Below, one piece after another: positions 37,126 to 50,630 of a DNA stretch of 64,000 nucleotides. Under the pieces are notes generated by a model that saw only the letters and a list, made by a program, of their open reading frames with translations, was not told the DNA's origin and ran no database searches. This DNA comes from Macrophomina tecta. Taxonomy: Eukaryota > Ascomycota > Dothideomycetes > Botryosphaeriales > Botryosphaeriaceae. The stretch covers positions 2,728,001 through 2,792,000 of the forward strand of contig JAKSGN010000003.1 of NCBI GenBank assembly GCA_024180945.1, given 5' to 3'. Position 1 is the stretch's first letter, and each line of letters opens with the position of its first letter. A program made the translations under genes and the position numbers.

Positions 37126-40100
37126 TATCTTTTGTTTTGTGTGTTCAGGGTCGTTGTATCGATGGTGTGGTGGTTGGGCGGGATAAATGAATGGTTTGTG
37201 GTATTTGGGGAATTAGGGGCGTGCGGGCGTGGCAGGCAATGGAGAACTGACGCGGCCACATCTTTTTCCTTGCCTACGTATCCTTCTCGTTGTATTTAGA
37301 ACGAGTGGAGAAGGAGAGCAACCTCTGGCGCATCGAAGTGCGAGGCAGGTGTCAATGAGCTCACGTCTTGTGCAGCAGAAAGAGTTTGGGAGAATGGAAA
37401 TCATGGACGCCAGGAAGATTGCTCCAGCGCGATTCATGCGCTTTTGGTCGCTGGTCCAATACAATAATAATGCTGTACGCATTACTCACCCAAGAATCGG
37501 AAGAATGTGGCCGTCTGTTTTCGTCTTTCGTATCGACCTTCAGCAGGCTCGTATGGGTTGGCTTCGTCCTTTCCAAGTCTTGGTTCATTAGAAAACAGCT
37601 TTGTATGACATGAGCTAGAAACTCTGCGGGGGTTCGTGCAATACTGCAACTTTCAGGAAGTCCTGGATCGCACACCATATGCGTACTGAAGGGCAACAGT
37701 CATTCTGACAATAGTTATCCTTCTCCTTGATGGTTGTTTAGTTGGAGAAATTCATCGGTCCGGTATGTATGCCTGAGAGATATTACTATTGGAACCGAAA
37801 TCTCATATCTGCAGGAATACAAGCGAGGCCTCATTCCTAGACACGATAGAATCGGACCGCAATCCATGAATTTTTCCGGGCGTCCAAAGATCCCTTCTTG
37901 TGCCAATGAATTTGAGCCAGGGACTTAAATTTTAGCCAGCTTTTGGTGCATTTCCTTCAGCATGATATCCCGGCAATCATCCTATCTGGCAAGAGGCTAT
38001 CGTACCCTCCTCAAAGCAGAGATCTCAGCCCGACTACCAACCCCTGGAAATCCCCGTTTGAATCGGTTTCAATATTACTTCTCATGGACGCTAGAAAGAA
38101 GTGAATGAGCAATAAATAAGCAAAGTTGCGCGCCAATCTTGGCATATAGCTCACAATTGAAGAGCGGCATCTCTTCTCTACAAACACAATTTCAGAAACT
38201 CGCCGCTGGATCGTGATATCGAAAGGGAAAGGCCGCTCGGTGGCTTGGATCTCGACGTTCTCAGGTTGTCATGCGCCCCTGAGAGGTGGCGGTGCGCAGA
38301 CCTCAGTGCGAACGCGACCGACCATTGGCGAAGAAAGGTACATCATCCCTACTCCGTTTCCGGCTATAGCAGGGTGTTGGTTGCGTAGAGGGCGATAAGT
38401 GGCTTCACAGAAATCTCGGAGAACAAATTCAAGTTGCAGACTAACACCAATGTCTGGTACCACACTTCAGAGCCATAGACGTGATCCTCGAGCACAGGGC
38501 AGCGGGGTCACCAAGGTGAGCAATCATTGCAAAAATAACCTCTGCTCAGAGTGCCGCCAAAGTGGAGCGCACGGGGCGCATTGATCGTAGATCGAAGGTG
38601 AGTGGGCGCGGACGTCAAAAGCGCCTTGAAAACGCTATAGATAGCTATGGTCTACCTACCATTTGCACCCAGAACCCTTGGGTGCAACGTAGTTCGGGCT
38701 ATTCTTTCCTTTAACAACACCGCCGTTCGGACTATCACGCCACATGAATAAGCCAACTTGCGTTCCTCCAGTTCACGAAAACCTGCCGGCAGTATTTGGA
38801 GTCCAACTTGACATCAACTTATGTATTGAATCACAACTCAATCCCAGCAGAGCTGACACAATCATCCAGAGACACCGAAAGTCCAAAGCGTATCTGGGTG
38901 TGCCAAGAGACTTCGACCCTGTGAATCATGCTCGGGGTGAGCTACGCCATACCGACGGCGCATTGTTGAAGCGAGCCCAGACTTGTCAAGTACATCAATC
39001 TCCCCTTGCGCGGGAATATCGCCGATGGGCAGCGCCAACATGGCCAAAAGTCGGGAACCTCTACGTCGACAAGCAAAAGAAGCGGATCGGAAGGCGCACA
39101 CAATACCTAAGCGAGCGCAAGAGAGCTCTTGTTCTCATATGCAAGGCAAATTGATGCCTCAGCTTCTTGCACAACCCAGCTCAGAGCACTTTCACGCCTC
39201 CTACACCAGCTGAAATGTCTATATCTCTACGTGCGGGGAAAAAAAATGGGGAACCAAGCATTGTGACATACCGATTGGTGTTGAAAGTCACCGCTTATTA
39301 TTCCCGGGTATGGACGATGGCGCCAGGAGCATCCCATCGTGGCCCCAAACAGACGAGAGATTGCCTCAAAAGGAATAGGGCCTGAAAAGGAAACGAAGCC
39401 GACAAGGCTACGGACGAGGCGCTGCCGGCACCACCTCGGGAGCGGCTGTCAGTCAGCCACCCTGTTGTCTGGCGCCAGCCTCCACATCTGATACCTATAC
39501 CGTCGAGCAGTGAATGGTACGCTGACCTAACCGTCAACAGCGCGTTCGGTTCCATTCCGAGCCTATTAGCAACTGCGTGCTCAACTGCAACGCCCTGCGC
39601 TTCATTCAGCCGGGACTACCGAATCCTCAAGATCTATGAACCACTGTTCTCGGCATCGACGAAGTATTGCCGTGGGCTTGGTTGGTATATCTTGGAAACA
39701 AGAGCCAAGATCTCAGTAGGATTCCTCCTGCTGTTACCTACGAAGGCGATCCGACGTCATATAGGACGCATGCGGGAGTCAAGTGGCCCAGCAGTGCCGT
39801 ATGTCGTAAAACAAGACGGCACGAGGTACATGCATTGTGGAGTGGGGTAGCGCACATGTACAATGCGCACCGAGTCATGGTTTTCCGAAGAAAAGGAGAC
39901 AGCTGAAAGGTGTTCCGACAGTAGCCAGTCTCCGGGGTCTGGAATCGGTCCCTGATAGATCGGTCAAGCATGGGAACACGAGACCTGGCATGACGTCTCA
40001 CGCCAGCAACCGCACCTCGCCAGTAAACAGGGAGTTTCAAACGCTGGATGGTCGGATATTGAATGATAGGCTTGGCAACCTTGCTTAGCTTGCCGAAAAG

Positions 40101-40339
40101 GCCGCCGCGCGGTCGTATCCGCTCGCACTACGCGCTACTCCCCAAGATCTTCGTCAGTCCCCGGCCCAGCCCAATGCCGCCGCCCCACACTAGCCCCCGA
40201 ATCCCCAGACATCGGACAACCTTATATTGGGTTCGGCCGCCCATTGCACCTTGTCTATAAGGTGGCCCAGTCACGACTTTCTTCCGACACCACTTCATCA
40301 CCCGATTCCTCGGACATCCGCGCACCCGCCCCCTTCGCA
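37126..40339. other. Intergenic, MFS-gene upstream region
   Basis: About 3.2 kb without recognised genes. An open frame at 38744-39154 lacks domain motifs. A CTATAAGG TATA-like element near 40254-40261 lies about 85 bp before the MFS start codon and is a plausible core promoter. Confidence 0.5.
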
Positions 40340-42034
40340 ATGGGTGTTTCTGGCTCCGCCGCCCCGGCATCTGTTGACCATGAGCTTGCCGCCGTGTTGC
40401 CGAAAGACAATCGACCATGGTGGAAACAAAGGCACCTGCTCAAGTTGAACCTGAGCATCGGCTCCGTCTTGATGTTTTGTACGTGGGCCGGTACTGGTTC
40501 GCAAACAACCAGCTCCATCGCTGATACCTTCTAGCATCTGCCAACGGCTTCGACGGAACGCTCATGAACAGTCTTCAAGCCCTGACCCAGTGGAATGACT
40601 TCATGGACCATCCCACTGGCGAGTGGCTTGGTTTCATCAACGCTATCTACTGGCTCGGTGTCGCGATATGTTTCCCGCCTGCAGCGTACGTTGCTAACAA
40701 ATGGGGCCGAAAACCTGGCGTGTGGGTCGGCGTGTTCTTCCTCGTCGTAGGATCCGTCCTGCAGACCGCAGCCAACAACGTCGCCGCCTTCGTCTTGGCT
40801 CGTCTCCTCATCGGTGTGGCAAGCAGCTGGGTCGCGGCCTCAATCCCTATTCTCGTCAACGAGATTGCTTATCCGACCCACCGCGGTATTGTCAACGCGC
40901 TGTACAACTGTGGCTGGCACGCTGGCAGTATTGTCGCTGCTTGGATCTGTTACGGCACACGCCTCATGGATGATTCGTGGAGTTGGCGTCTCCCATCAGT
41001 CTTCCAGCTCCTGCTGCCAGCGTTTGCCATTCCTGGCTTGCTTGCCATTCCAGAGAGTCCTAGGTGGCTCATCTCGATGGACCGGACAGAAGAAGCTCGA
41101 AGCATCTTGAGCGCCTGCCACGGGGCGGGAGACACTACGTCCCCACTTGTCGCGTACGAGGTCGCAGCCATCGAGGAAGCCATCAGGGCGGACAAGCTCG
41201 CCGGAGAGAAGACTTCGTACGCTGACATGTTCAAGACGCCCGGCAACCGACGCAGACTCTTCATCACCGTAACGCTGGCCATCTTTGCACAGTGGACCGG
41301 CAACGGCGTTGTCAGCTACTACCTGGCACTGGTGCTCAACTCTGCCGGCGTCACCAACGTCAGCCACCAACTCCTCATCTCCGGCTGCCTCCAGATCTGG
41401 AACCTGATCTTCTCCGTCCTCGCCGCTGTATCCGTCGACAAGCTGGGCAGGCGCATGCTCTTCCTCAGCTCAGCCTCCATCGAGCTCGTCGCCTACGTGA
41501 TCATCACCGGCCTGTCCGGTTCGTTTGCGGAGACTGGCGCATCGTCTGTTGGTCTCGCTGTCGTGCCCTTCCTCTTCATCTTCTACGCCGGGTAAGCCGA
41601 GCCCTTTGTCTCACCGTAACTGCAGGCAGTACTGACATGCGTGTGCGCGTTTGTTTGCTAGATACGACATCGCGCTGACCCCGCTTCTCGTCGCTTACCC
41701 CTGTGAAATCTGGCCATACCAATTGCGGTCGAAGGGCAATGCCGTCAATTATGTCACCACCGTTAGCGCGATTTTCTTCAACACTTTCGTCAACCCGATC
41801 GCGCTCGATGCTATTGGGTGGAAGTACTATATTGTTTTCATCGTCTTCATTATCCTCTACGGCATCACGGCCTACTTCTGGTATCCTGAGACGAAGGGAT
41901 TGACGCTCGAGAGGATAGCGATCATCTTTGACGGCGACGAGGCAGTAACGGATCCCACAATGGGAAACAGTGTTGTTGGAGAGAAGGAGGCTATGGAAGA
42001 GAGACTGGAGATGGTGGACACTGAGAGTAAATGA
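40340..42034 (+). CDS. MFS sugar transporter
   Basis: Three exons, 40340-40478, 40535-41591 and 41662-42034; 522 residues, the usual length for fungal hexose/lactose-permease-type carriers. Sugar-porter signatures in order: an NGFDGTLMNSL segment after TM1, NKWGRKPGVWVG in the TM2-3 loop, PESPRWLISMDRTEEA at the end of TM6, VDKLGRRMLFL in the TM8-9 loop, and PETKGLTLERI after TM12. About twelve hydrophobic segments can be traced, so it should sit in the plasma membrane and import a sugar by proton symport or facilitated diffusion. The substrate cannot be read from sequence. Introns fall after TM1 and in the region before TM10. The Zn2Cys6 gene starts 795 bp downstream on the same strand, which could be a regulator-transporter pair. 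Confidence 0.93.
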
Positions 42035-42829
42035 AAGGGGGAAAGACTAGTTGCAGTACGTGAAACGCATCACTTTCGTGGGCTCGTTCGAACTCTGAAT
42101 GCCAACCTTCAGTCGATGAAAACAAGTTTCCATTTCACGCTATTACACGCATGGATGCAATTGTACATGAGCCGACGCGAGGCCCATATTCCGACAATGC
42201 GGTGCGGGGAGAAAAGCCTGCAGAGGACCAGCAGGCCCCGTTCCTACCAATGCGAACACCAGCCGCATCGGATAGCTGCAGCAAAGAATTAAGCGCCGCC
42301 AAGCTAAATAGCGACGCCACAGAACTTGGAAGGGGGGTGTGACAGCTGGAGTTGATGCCGGAATTTAGCCGCGGGGAGTATCGCTTTGGTAGGCCACGCT
42401 TCCTGAGTCAACAGTGGCTGCGGACTAGACTGGTTTGGTGTTGAGATCTTAAGGCCCCTTACTCATGGACGAGTGAACTCCCGGCGGCTCCGGCAGTTTC
42501 GGATCGGATCTCGGACTGTGATTCCTTTTCTCTTCTCCAAACTCGCGACACACGTTCGATGGCCGGTTTCGAAGACGCCTGGTAGATTAAGACAGTTCCC
42601 AGAAGCTCAGGCAGGGGCACTGCCTGCTGTTTGAATGCTTTCATGCGCCCATTCTGCACCGAGTTTCACGCCAACGCACCGCGGTTTCGTCATTCCCCGG
42701 CACGAGTCATGGCCAGAAAACGTGGGGGAAGATGTGGGGCTCTGCGGGAGGTGAAAAAGCGTTATAGTAATCGTCCGTTGCCGACACTCTCCGCCTCTCA
42801 CTAGGCCCCCGGAGTTGCTGTCCGTCTCC

Positions 42830-45177
42830 ATGGCATCGGGGACTGGAGGACCACATTGGGAGTCCCGCTCGCTGGCGTCATCATCTCTGCGGCCGACGGC
42901 CGATCCCGGCTGTAGCTCCGGCCCGCCAGCTGCACTGCCCCCAGCCGCAGGGGCGGCAGTGCGGGGGGAAGTGCCGGGCATTGCACCACGGCAGCAGCCT
43001 CAGCAACAGCAGGCGGCAGCCTTGCCCAATCTAGCCAACTTGCTCCATCCTCCGGAGCCGCCTCCACCCCCAAAGCGAAAACTACCCTCCCAGGAGTCCG
43101 ATAACGCCGACGAACACGGTAAACGCCCGCGCACCACCGCCAGAACTTCCCGCACCTACCCTCGCCGACGCGCTCTGGTCGCCTGCGAGATATGCCGGGC
43201 TCGCAAGACCAAGTGCGACAACCAGAGGCCGGCGTGTGGCTCCTGCCTCGCCCTGGGGTCCAGCTGCGTCTATGGAGACTCAGCTGCTGACCACTCCTCG
43301 TGCGTCCCATCGTAATCCCTGCTGATCCTGCGTCATGCTGACTCCCCCAGATTTGACCCGGCCAGCCTGGCCATTCTGGAACGGGTCAACTATGCGGTGA
43401 GCTTGCTAGAGAGTCAGGTCAACCAGCCTCAACCTCAGGCCACCCTTTCGATCCCAACCGCCGGGACTTTGGATATAGCGGTGGATGAGGCTGAGAATGG
43501 TATTGCGCTTCTGGAGCTGCCAGTCCCAGCGTCAACATCCGCTTCACACATGCTTGAATGGCCGATATTTGGTTACAGATACGATCGCACCTCTCTGGAT
43601 GCTGCCCTCTTCGAGGGGTTGCCCTGCAGGGACACGGACTCGCATGAAGATGTAGATATACAGACTTTGCGACGTACGAAGAAGCCCGGTAGGGGCATCC
43701 GACAGGAGGAGACCCCGTCTCTGGTCCATGCCTTTCTGGAAAATGTGCACATCAAGAATCCCGTACTCGGCGCCACCGATCTGAAGACGTGGGCGGAAGA
43801 GATCACCGAGCGTGGTTTTGGTTGGTCCGCAAAATCATGCCTTCTGGTAAGCTTCCTCGCCGTGCCTTCAGTGGCAGATGCTGAAACTGCCTAGTTGGTC
43901 GCCTGTGGTCTTGGTGTGCTGTCATCGCCGTTTGGTACTACTCGTGTTGCAGCATCGGACGGAACGTCCTTGTCAGAGACAGAGGATTATACAACGGCCG
44001 AAACATACTACAACGAATCCAGGAAGAGGACTGGCCTCCTGAGCATGTCCCTTCTTTCAGCGCAGTGCTTTTTCCTGTCTGGCGTGTATGAGATGTACTC
44101 CATGCGGCCTCTCCAGGCCTGGGTAAGTAAGCCCACGCGGTTGTTCCTCTCGCAACCCTTTCCACTCACGATCGCCGTACAAAGACTTCGTTCAATCGAG
44201 CTGCCCGTGTGATTCAGGCGTACAGGTTCGGAACCGCGGATCCGACGACGCCAAAACCCTCATCGACAGTCAGTCTTGAGCATCGCATGTATTGGTCTTG
44301 TCTCAAGTCCATCAGGTACTTCGTTTTCCGTCCCCCGGCCTGATCCGGTTCCAAGGCTGATGAGCAGCGCAGCGAAATCAGGGAACAGCTTCAGCTGCCA
44401 CCTTCCGGATTGGCAAGTTTCGACTATCCGCTCTTCCCCACCCTGCCCGCCACGGCTTCCGAATCTCTTGACCCTTCGCTTGATACCATCTACGAGAAGA
44501 GCTGGTTCTACTACTTGGCCGAAATATCCAGCCGGCGCATATCAAACAGAATTTTGAATGCGTTCTACAAACACGACAACAAGAGCTGGTTATCAGCCAA
44601 CGTGGAGAGCATGGTCCGGATGGGGCACGAGCTTGAGTCTCAGGTGGAGCAATGGTAAAAGCCAATCGAGACCCTCTTGGGAGCCGTCACGTCACTGAAT
44701 CTTCGCAATAGGTCGGAACACATTCCCCTACCCGTCGGCTTCACAGAAGCGGATGTCCCGCAAGAGGAATTGGCGTTCTTCACGCGTGCCCGCGAAGTCC
44801 ACATGTCAATCTTCCTCTACCGCCCCTTTCTGTTCCTCGTCATCCACGGCCCTGACAGCGTCCGACGCGACCCGAGAGTGCAGCTACTGGCTGATAAATG
44901 CCTGCGCAGGTGCTTTCAGTTTTCGTCGTCCATCGGCATCAAGCATCGTCACCATGGAGCGTATTTCTCGGGAAGGAACCTTCTTGCAATTGGCCTTACT
45001 ATTTTGGCGTCGGTGAAGAGTGGGAGGGTACGTATGCCGCCTGTGGGAGAGTGGGAGAGTCATTTGGATCATATTTTTGCATACCTCAAGTATTGGGAAG
45101 ATGAGACGCCGGATTTCGGGAGAGCGAAGGCCATTCTCACAGATATTTGGAAGGAAGTTGTGGATGTCCATGCTTAA
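42830..45177 (+). CDS. Zn2Cys6 transcription factor
   Basis: Six exons: 42830-43299, 43351-43846, 43895-44122, 44185-44315, 44373-44654 and 44712-45177; all phases close, giving 690 residues. The N-terminus is Pro/Ala/Gln-rich. The zinc cluster spans residues 119-146 (Cys119, 122, 129, 136, 139, 146; spacing 2-6-6-2-6), preceded by basic KRPRTTARTSRTYPRRR and followed by a short coiled segment (LAILERVNYAVSLLESQV). The C-terminal two thirds resemble the fungal-specific TF middle homology region (FLSGVYEMYSMRPLQAW, RMYWSCLKSISEIREQL). Stops in several introns mean unspliced RNA cannot make the protein. It could regulate the adjacent MFS gene; that is inferred from position only. Confidence 0.9.
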
Positions 45178-45355
45178 TCGTCTTTTGATCGCTCCGCAGG
45201 CATTCACTTGGCAGGGAATGACTTTGCGCTCGAACGCCACCGAAGAGCAGTGGACACACACGCCAAGAGACTCCAGCTCTCCTCAGACCGTCCTTGGCAA
45301 CTTAGACGCCTTCCCGGCTTACCGACAAGACAAGGCCCCACGGGCGGCGCGGTAA

Positions 45356-46112
45356 TCACCACCCTGAAGCACCTCCGCTTGTCTCTTCTTGTTTCGTTGG
45401 GAGCTCTAGATCTTCCTCCGTCTTGAACCTTAGGGAAGGGGTTCCGATACCGTTGTTCGGACGGCTTGAAGTACAGTTGCCCGCTCGGAGGCATAGGAAG
45501 CGACCCATGTCCGGAACGTCCACCAACATATGACGGAATGTGGGATAGTCTCTCAACGTGCTCAGACGCGCCGCCGCATACCAGCACACCAGCTCACGCA
45601 CAGGATCATCGCTCGCACACTCAGGCAGCTCGCTACAGACAATGCTAAGCAATTCGGATATGCTTTGATCAGGTAACTTGAGATCAGTGTCGAACTTCGC
45701 GGAGAATTTCCCCAGTACGGCTCCTGGAAACGATCCGCTCCGAGCCGCTCTCCCAAGCTGTACAGCTGCGCCAGCATGACGTAGTCGGAATCGTGCACAA
45801 TATCATGATTGTTCACCCATGCATCGCGGTAGAAGTACTCGACGAAGCAGGCAAAAAGATCTGGATCTTCTTCGCACTCCAAGATCGTGCGAGTGGCGGA
45901 CTCGCTGAAGCCGCTTGTGAGTTGTTTGACGAAGCGCTCGGATTCGTAGCACAGCAGTGCTTCGTGGAGGTAGAAGGTTTTCTGACCGTCGCCAGAGCTG
46001 ACAGTGGCCACGGCACAAGGGCTGGTGAGGAGGCTATCAATTTGTCAGAAGTAGACCTCATCTCGTTCCTGTGCGCTTACTTGAAGTACTTTTTGGTGCC
46101 GGATTACTTCAT
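45356..46112 (-). pseudogene. Damaged BTB/POZ-domain protein gene
   Basis: A BTB/POZ-like core is readable: FYLHEALLCYESERFVKQL, then ECEEDPDLFACFVEYFYRDA and SDYVMLAQLYSLGERLGADR. Near 45722 the frame breaks: the following helix (AVLGKFSAKFDTDLKLPDQ, then ELLSIVCSELPECASDDPV and RELVCWYAAARLSTL) is in another frame. One missing base after CAGGA would restore continuity, and no intron could fit. At the 5' end the only nearby ATG (46112) is followed by Lys and a TAA. The next exon-like stretch reads SGTKKYF and then a GTAAGC donor, with an acceptor before PCAVATVSSG. Fungal BTB proteins of this type are often Cullin-3 adaptors or unknowns. A sequencing error could explain one lesion, less easily both. 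Confidence 0.6.
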
Positions 46113-46604
46113 GATGGTAGTTGTGTGGTGGGCTGTTGTGTGGGAGAAGTATTTCGTGAGTGCACTACGAGTGCGATACTCAAGCACATTTAATACACAG
46201 CATATAGATGACTCGGTAGACAAAAGTTTGCAATGAGAAGAGCGTTTCGTGGTAGCAGTGCACGGCGTGGAATTGGAGTCGGGGTATGTTGTGTCTTACC
46301 AAGGCTTTGGGGCAGCCGCTCGAAGGGACGTCCTAGTCATCAATCTGCAAAATACCGTGATCAGAGTTACACAAACGTGCTGTCCTGAGCTGTGTGTTGA
46401 CAACTTTCATCTGCAGCATGTATGTGAGCAATCGGGTGTGATGGTTGGGAGGGAAGGTTTTGGCGAGCGCGGGCGGATTACTCGAGACGGATAGCGCGTC
46501 TTGGTGCCAGTTCTGCCACCGCCTCGCCAGCGCGTCCCAAAAGTTTCTCGAGCGGCGGCCACGACCTGCGCTCGCGCTCATCCACCCAACACACAGCCGC
46601 CAAA

Positions 46605-47693
<1,089 letters not shown>

Positions 47694-47992
47694 TGCTTGG
47701 CGTCGGATGGTGGCTGTGTAAAAAAAAAAGTTTCCGGGCATTTGCGACGGCGTTAGGGGATATCCTGGTGGTTTGGGTGCTTAGTAGGTCCTTACGCTGC
47801 GATAATCCGCAGTCGGCCAGTCCTTGGTCCAATTGATACGGTCTTCTACGTCAAGGAAGCATTTTTCAATAGGCGGTGTCACGAGGCAATTCCAGAGGAG
47901 TTTTGGAATGGATTCGCTATCGTAACTTATCGAAATGTTTTCGGAGAGCTAAGAGGTCTGCTCCCTCAAGTGAGCCCCGAGCTTCCCCCCTC

Positions 47993-50630
47993 CTAACTAT
48001 CTAAAGCAAAGCATCTCTCACTACTTGCCTCCTCGTTTCCCCACCAATACGGCATCGTTACGATCTTGCCGGCACCGAAGAACAGGAAGATCAGCAGCAT
48101 GTTGAAGTTGAACCCGGCGTCGAACGCCGCCGCGAGGATGTAGTTCCATTTCGCCCAGAGGCTATACCGGTAGCGATATGCCCAGAACATGACGACGAAG
48201 CCGCCGAGGAAGCTGCTGAAGTAGCCGGTGCTGATGTTGCCGTAAAAGGAGGACAGGGCGGAGAAGAAGATGGTCGTGTTCCACAGGCGGAACTTGCAGC
48301 GCGGGAAGAGGCGGTTGAGCGTGAAGATGAGGGCGGGTGCGAGCGCGCCGACGAGGAAGCCGTACGGGAGCACCTTGTAGATGTGCTGCTGGAAGAGGCA
48401 GCGGGGGCCCTGGTAGATTAAGGTCAGTATCTTGCGGGCGTGATGCGACGGTCAAGAGAGAGGGGGGACGGCGTTTTTGCGATGGGACCTACAATTAGGA
48501 CGTACTGCACCCCCGTGGTCAGATTGGAGGCCAGCTCCTGCGCCGTCCATTGGTGCGTCGGGTCCTCGAGCTTGCCGGTCAGGTAGTCCTTCTTGGTGTT
48601 GAGGACCCAGCGGATGACGGCGTAGTCGATGGGCACGCCGATCAGCGAGCCGAAGACCTGCGAGAAGAAGACGGCCTTGGGCGGGATGTGCATGTAGTGC
48701 CCGATCTTGATGTCCTGCAGATTCAGCTGCGCGCGGTACCACGCGTTGCCGGCGATGCTGCCGTACGCCGACGCGCCGACCGGGTTCTTGAAGCCGCTGA
48801 TCGAGTTGACCATCAAGCCGTACAGCAGCTCATTGACGGTGCCGATGGGCAGCTGGAAGTTGGACAAGGCGTACAGCCAGCCCAGCGGGGTGACGATGAA
48901 GGCGCCCGTGCCAATGGCGACGAAGTACGTCCACGTGGGGATGGGCAGGTTGCCTGTGGCCACGATGGCGAGCAGCGTGATGAAGGACGCGAGGAAGAGC
49001 AGCAGAAACCACCAGATGGGTACTTCGTTGTAGGACCGCTGCAGAATGCTGAGCTGGTCGTCGAACTGCTGGCTGATCTTGTCACCCTTACGCCAGCGAT
49101 CCCGCACTTTGGAGATGCTGGCGCGGAGCTGCTTGATGCCGAAGAAGGCCATCCAGGAGATGGCGGACGTATAGGCTGCGTAGTCGAAGAACATGCCCCA
49201 CAGCATTTGGGCGCCGACGTACGGCGGGCCGAGCTCTTGGTAGGCGGTCTCGTTGAAGCTGATTTGGGGGGTCAGGAGGTCTGTTGTGGGGTACGAGGTA
49301 CCGTTCTCTATCGAGGTATGTTAGTGCCTGCGCTCTACGTGCGTAGGTATGGTCGAGGCTGACTTAGAAACAACCGGTTGGACATCAGTTTGTCATGCCA
49401 TGATCCGAGGCCGCCAAATTTGGCGGCAGGGAGGAGAATCCAGCAGTTGACGGCGAACGCGGCAAACAAAATGACTTGCGTCCACCAGGGCGTGAGGAAT
49501 AGGCTCTGGCTGGTTGCGATGCTGGACCAATCGAAGGAAAGATTCAGAAACTAAGACGAGTCACTCGTTAGAGCCTTGGGACTTGGTGTGGGAGGGGTGC
49601 TTCTACGTACGCCCATGCCACCAAAGCCGGCGCCAATGAAGTTTGCCGTCGCGTTCTTTGGTGCCACCCAGCAGAGGAAAGCCAGAGAACCCAGCATGGG
49701 AAAAACGTATTCCGGGAGAAATTGCCAAAGGGTCACTGCGAGCAGGACAAGGAAAAAGACCTTGCTCTGTTTGCGTGAGGCGGCTGTTGGGTTCTCGCGC
49801 TGTTTCTTCTGCGTCTCGAAAAGAGCAGTCTGGCAGAGTCTGGGTGAGACGTACGTCAACATAGGGTTGGCCTGCATGACACTAGGGTTGAAGTGGAGAA
49901 CTCACGCGGTGAACCATGGGAACTGGGGATCGTAAATCAGGAATTGGCGGGCAATGGCGGCGAAAGAGTAGCCTGTCCAGACGATTGCCCACATGAAAAA
50001 GACAGCAACAACCGGGCTGATCCTCTGGTCGAAATAAAGCTCGGACATGGAGATGGGGGAGTAACCCATATTGTAGGTAGCGCCAGATGCTGCGGAGATG
50101 GTGATGAGCACGTGCTCTTTGACGCTGAAGGGGCCCGGGTTCAGGTTGAAGCTCCATCTGGTGAATGGAAGCTTGATCTCCCATGCTGGCAAGTACTTTG
50201 CCATCCAGCTGCCGACGTAGCTGGATGCAATCTGGACGAAGAAGACGGAATACGGTGCGAAGGTGGTCCGGTAGCGGCTCATCATACTGAGGAAGGCTCC
50301 GGGCACGATGAAGAATATGGATAGGACGAAGTATCGGAAGGTGATGGTCGGCAGAGTTGGATCATCGTGAAGGCTGACGATGCGGCGGACGTAGGGCGGG
50401 ATGTCCTTGATCCTCGGGTCATCATCCGCGAAAGCTTCCTCTTCGCCATCGGCCTGGGTAGTATAGACGAAGGGTGGCTTCTCGATGTCCAAATCAGCTC
50501 GTGAAGGCGGCTCGTTTGTGGCGCTGGCTGTCTTCGTCTCGCTCACGCTCCTCTCCATGGGCAAGCTGCCATCTGCGTCGGGGTGGGCGGACACTTGATG
50601 GGGCGACATGTCGATCTTGGGGTTATGCAA
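47993..50630 (-). CDS. OPT-family oligopeptide transporter
   Basis: Five exons: 50630-49906, 49839-49611, 49550-49364, 49307-48493 and 48409-47993; 790 residues. Phases close at every junction. Intron 3 uses an unusual GTCAGC donor with a good CACTAAC branch site. A cytosolic acidic N-terminus (about 100 residues) precedes about 12-16 hydrophobic segments. Family signatures: FNLNPGPFSVKEHVLI near residue 160 (the NPGPF..KEH motif), ALCQTALFETQ after the first junction, and QDIKIGHYMHIPPKAVFFSQ in the C-terminal half, ending YWWGNEEASSERCFALD. OPT proteins import small peptides, glutathione or metal chelates with protons across the plasma membrane; the substrate is not predictable. The start is divergent from the GPCR gene across 1.2 kb. 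Confidence 0.93.

Noticed and set aside
38744..39154. 136-codon plus-strand frame upstream of the MFS gene
   Set aside because: No recognisable family and no supporting exon structure.
40206..40220. CAGACATCGG, resembling the hAT terminus, as a second element end
   Set aside because: Only the first eight bases match, with no partner end or duplicated site nearby.
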